From NCBI GenBank assembly GCA_914767715.1, contig OU612067.1:9302001-9362000 (forward strand): 60,000 nt of DNA. Reading direction: 5' to 3'. The DNA comes from Membranipora membranacea (lineage: Eukaryota; Bryozoa; Gymnolaemata; Cheilostomatida; Membraniporidae). The first letter of the stretch is position 1, and each line of letters starts with the position of its first letter. Shown here one piece after another: positions 57,201 to 60,000 of this stretch. The notes beneath the pieces are model-generated. The model did no database searches and was not told the DNA's origin. It saw only the letters and a program-made list of their open reading frames with translations. The position numbers were made by a program, and so were the translations under genes.

Positions 57201-58047
57201 GACTTGTTACTTAAGACGACAACAATTCATGAAGATGATGTGGAGGTTGACAATGAGCCGGCTGCCGAAGGCAAAATGTGAGTTTATATAATTAATCCAG
57301 CAATGATTTTTTGTAAGAACAGCAGGAAAAAAATATGAGGTCAGTTTCAGATGTTATTTTTTGTTTTTTATTGCAACCTACTACATGGGATTAAGATTTC
57401 TAAGAAGGAGTGTTCAACTAAAGAAAGAACATAAAAGGGCAAAATGATTTTTTTGAGTTTTGTATTATGTGTGTTATATCATGTATATAATGAAAATAGA
57501 AGAATATGCATGAATAGAAGGAGGAATATATAATACAGATAGATGCTATATTTTACAAGTGTGAATTGTATTTTAACTACATGAGATTAATCTTTTCTCC
57601 ATTTCAAAATTAGTCATCATGCTTTTTTCCAAACTGTTTTCAAAAATAACCTGAGGTCTAACTTTTTTTTCTTGTCCATAACAGACCAGAGGCCATTTTT
57701 GTCTGATCGTGCAGTTTTTGGACAAATTTGTGTCCCGATATTTTTCCAGGAGTGATCCTTCCTCTCAGCCATCTGGTGACCTTTCAAACTCTGAATTCGA
57801 CTTTAGCAGTATGATCTTGGAAAGTACAAAACTTACATCAAATACACAAAATGACTTAGAGATGGAAACTGTCAAAGAAAGTGAAACCTTTACAGACGAT
57901 GCACCCATTTCAGGTTGGTTGATTGCCACCGCTATGATAGTTTTATCGAGGGAGCATCATTTTATAACACCACATTGTCTGAGTTTCATCATACCGTTAT
58001 GTTATGTTATTACAAAGATTTTATTGAAAATCAGTTTTATTATTTAA
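54258..58047 (+). CDS. Uncharacterised, mostly disordered protein (3 exons recovered)
   Basis: Recovered exons are 54,258-54,593 (donor CAG|GTGAGA), 57,030-57,277 (acceptor TTTTAG, donor AT|GTGAGT) and 57,750-58,047 (acceptor TTTTTCCAG). The phases (0, then 2) agree and the joined frame has no stop. The confident part is rich in S, P, D and E, with DDSDDSDDGG, PSTPGSPG, an RRKSIHVPMW patch and an acidic C-terminal region (LEMETVKESETF). No domain is recognised. The N-terminus is uncertain: translation could start at 54,258 or at ATG 54,452, or exon 1 could begin at an acceptor near 54,419. The 3' end is also uncertain: exon 3 may stop at 58,047, shortly before AATAAA-like sites near 58,111, or splice at TCAG|GTTGGT (57,913) to an unseen exon. 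Confidence 0.5.
56456..56489. repeat. Perfect 15-bp hairpin
   Basis: AAACATTAGACCAGT at 56,456-56,470 pairs perfectly with ACTGGTCTAATGTTT at 56,475-56,489 across a CACA loop. It lies in the long intron of the 54-58 kb gene. Confidence 0.75.
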
Positions 58048-58059
58048 TATGACTGGTGA

Positions 58060-60000
58060 CCTGTAGTTAGAGTACAAAGTATCTCATCAACTGTTTGTAC
58101 GAAAAATTTGAATAAAAAATAAAAAAAACATTTTTTATTTATTTTAATAGTGCAAAGAGCAAACTTTCAAGAATAGCATATATATAGTATATGATGCTCC
58201 ACTCAATCATAAATTGACAGACCGCTGTGTTACAGGGGACACAAACACAAAAGTATATTTTAACTTGTATAAATTTTCAATGATTTCCATTTAGAAATCA
58301 TTCTACATCACCATATCAACCAGAAAACACTAGATTTTACTAGCACTCTACTTTACAGTCATTGGATCAGTAGAACTAGTTTCTGAGGTTAAAAGCACCT
58401 TTAATGAGGTTGACAGTCATTATGAAATTTTGTTAGATAATAAATTCAGATGAGAAAACATATACATACTGCAAGCCCTAGAGAAGTAAAGTATTTGTAG
58501 GAGGAAAAGTACCTCCTTCGGCACATGCTTGAAATGGCTAACACTCATTACGCCCTCTATACTTTACATATACATCTACCACATCTAAACAAAATCTAGC
58601 GCTAGCTAATGTTAAGTCATCTCATGCAAGCTGAGCTTAACTCTAGCTAACATTTACTCCTCTACAAGTTTGACATGGAATAATTTTCCAACATTGTTCC
58701 AGGAGTAGTTTAAAATTATTATTTATTCACCTATAAAGATGATTGCAGTTTCCTAAGATGCACCTGCAAATTCACATTAAGAGCTTCAATCATAAATATA
58801 ATATAGATAATATTGATAGATAATGTACATGTGAGTGCTATTTGATATATTGTGACCAATGAACTAAACCTTTAGTTTAGTTCATTGTTGTGACAATGTG
58901 TATTCAGCTGCTACCTCGACAAATTGGTACTGATCAATTTGGACTCCATCCTGATACATTGATGTTAGCATGGAAATTAGCCAATGTGTTGGTCCAGATC
59001 CGATTGGCTGCTGGCACCACCGGCGAATTCCTTTTGTATAAAATAACCTAGGCTTGGGAAAGTATGGTACACGAATAGTTGGCTCATAGACAAGGCGTGT
59101 GTATGATATGGCCTATTGGCTGTATGGATATAAGACCATAGATTGGAGGTCATAACTCATAGAGAAGGACAGCGGAAAGTAAATAAAACACATGTCTCAA
59201 ATGTTACCAAGCCATCAATGCTCACACGGGTTTAAATCCTCAGACTCATAGAATTATGTGTTTAGCGTAGCAATCATCATAGTTAACTCCTCTTTTTATA
59301 TGTGCAGACAACTTCATCTGGTATCAAATATATATATAGATGATAATGGTCTCCCACCTGGCCTGTCTCGGCCCGATCCCCCCTCCCCACAACAAAGATT
59401 GTCATGACAGGCTTCTCCCACCCTCTCTGATGATAGGTTCAAGTCTATTTCAAAACAAAATTTCACAGTTTATTTATATAGCAAAATGTTTCTCCACTTA
59501 GCACATTCTTTCAGACAGGAATAGAAGGTAACACCACATCCCACAACTTTAGTTAATGGAAAAATCCCTTCTTGATAAAGTGATCAACTTGACAACTATT
59601 ATGTTGATGATGTAGAAATATTGCGATTTTAGAAACACTCACTTCTTGCTCTTTTGTAATACACCACACCAATGTACCTGAAAATGCTATATCTACCTTG
59701 AGATTTCATCAGATCTGATCACAATAGGACCATATTTTGGAATTAATAGTAAGGAACGCAAAAATCCTGAAGGGTTTGCGGAAACACCAGGAGAGGTGCT
59801 GTAAGCTCCTCATGTGGCAAAGCTCTAGCCCCCAAAGCATGTTTAGTTATAAATAGCAAAGAAGTTGATACTCACATGGATTACTAAAAATATCATATTT
59901 TGAGACCACTTAATCTAGCTTTCGCCTGGGAGGCAGTGCCTCACTGCTGCCCCTAGAACAATGGGCCTGTACAATATCTTAGTGTTTTTCTGATAAACGA
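58060..60000. other. No gene seen
   Basis: About 1.9 kb of AT-rich sequence. A perfect 13-bp hairpin lies at 58,857-58,887 (CAATGAACTAAAC and its complement, with a five-base loop). There are no ORFs of interest, and no tRNA or further SINE was recognised. Confidence 0.45.

Overview
The window is nuclear DNA of a multicellular animal. Its genes are split by GT-AG introns with consistent phases. It encodes animal-type families (caspase fused to ankyrin repeats, F-box/LRR protein, C2H2 zinc-finger protein with AT-hooks, single-domain VWC proteins), and it carries tRNA-derived SINEs, MITEs and a decayed Ty3/Gypsy element. The AT-rich composition, introns of roughly 0.2-2.4 kb and these families suggest a marine invertebrate, perhaps an early-branching one such as a sponge or cnidarian. 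The sequence alone does not settle the species.

Layout. 1-7 kb is a repeat graveyard: a MITE end, an 80-bp three-hairpin repeat present twice, a hexamer satellite, a broken Ty3/Gypsy pol, a broken gag and an adjoining ORF with a hydrophobic leader. 7-13.6 kb shows no gene; a 335-bp tandem repeat lies at 9.5-10.2 kb. 13.66-16.92 kb (minus) is a three-exon ankyrin-caspase gene. 17.1-24.7 kb is a tandem segmental duplication. Each unit holds one three-exon minus-strand gene for a small secreted eight-cysteine SVWC (Vago-like) protein; I rebuilt both from exons too short to show as long ORFs. 27.5-29.15 kb (minus) is a type II membrane coiled-coil gene with a possible cassette exon carrying its own stop, and fragments of paralogous copies lie around it. 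31.85-35.83 kb (plus) is a four-exon F-box/LRR protein. 37.16-41.02 kb (minus) is an eight-exon D-2-hydroxyacid dehydrogenase with its R/E/H catalytic triad intact. 42.5-53.1 kb (plus) is a 17-coding-exon zinc-finger/AT-hook gene with a CRE/YY1-like promoter. 54.3-58.05 kb (plus) is an unidentified, largely disordered protein. 58.1-60 kb shows no gene.

How the parts relate. The dehydrogenase and zinc-finger genes are divergent and share a 2.2-kb intergenic region into which a foldback MITE with an 8-bp target duplication has inserted. The caspase gene and the SVWC pair are neighbours, and both families have defence or cell-death roles elsewhere, so an innate-immunity neighbourhood is possible but inferred. 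SINE copies shared by, or unique to, the two SVWC units give a relative date for the duplication.
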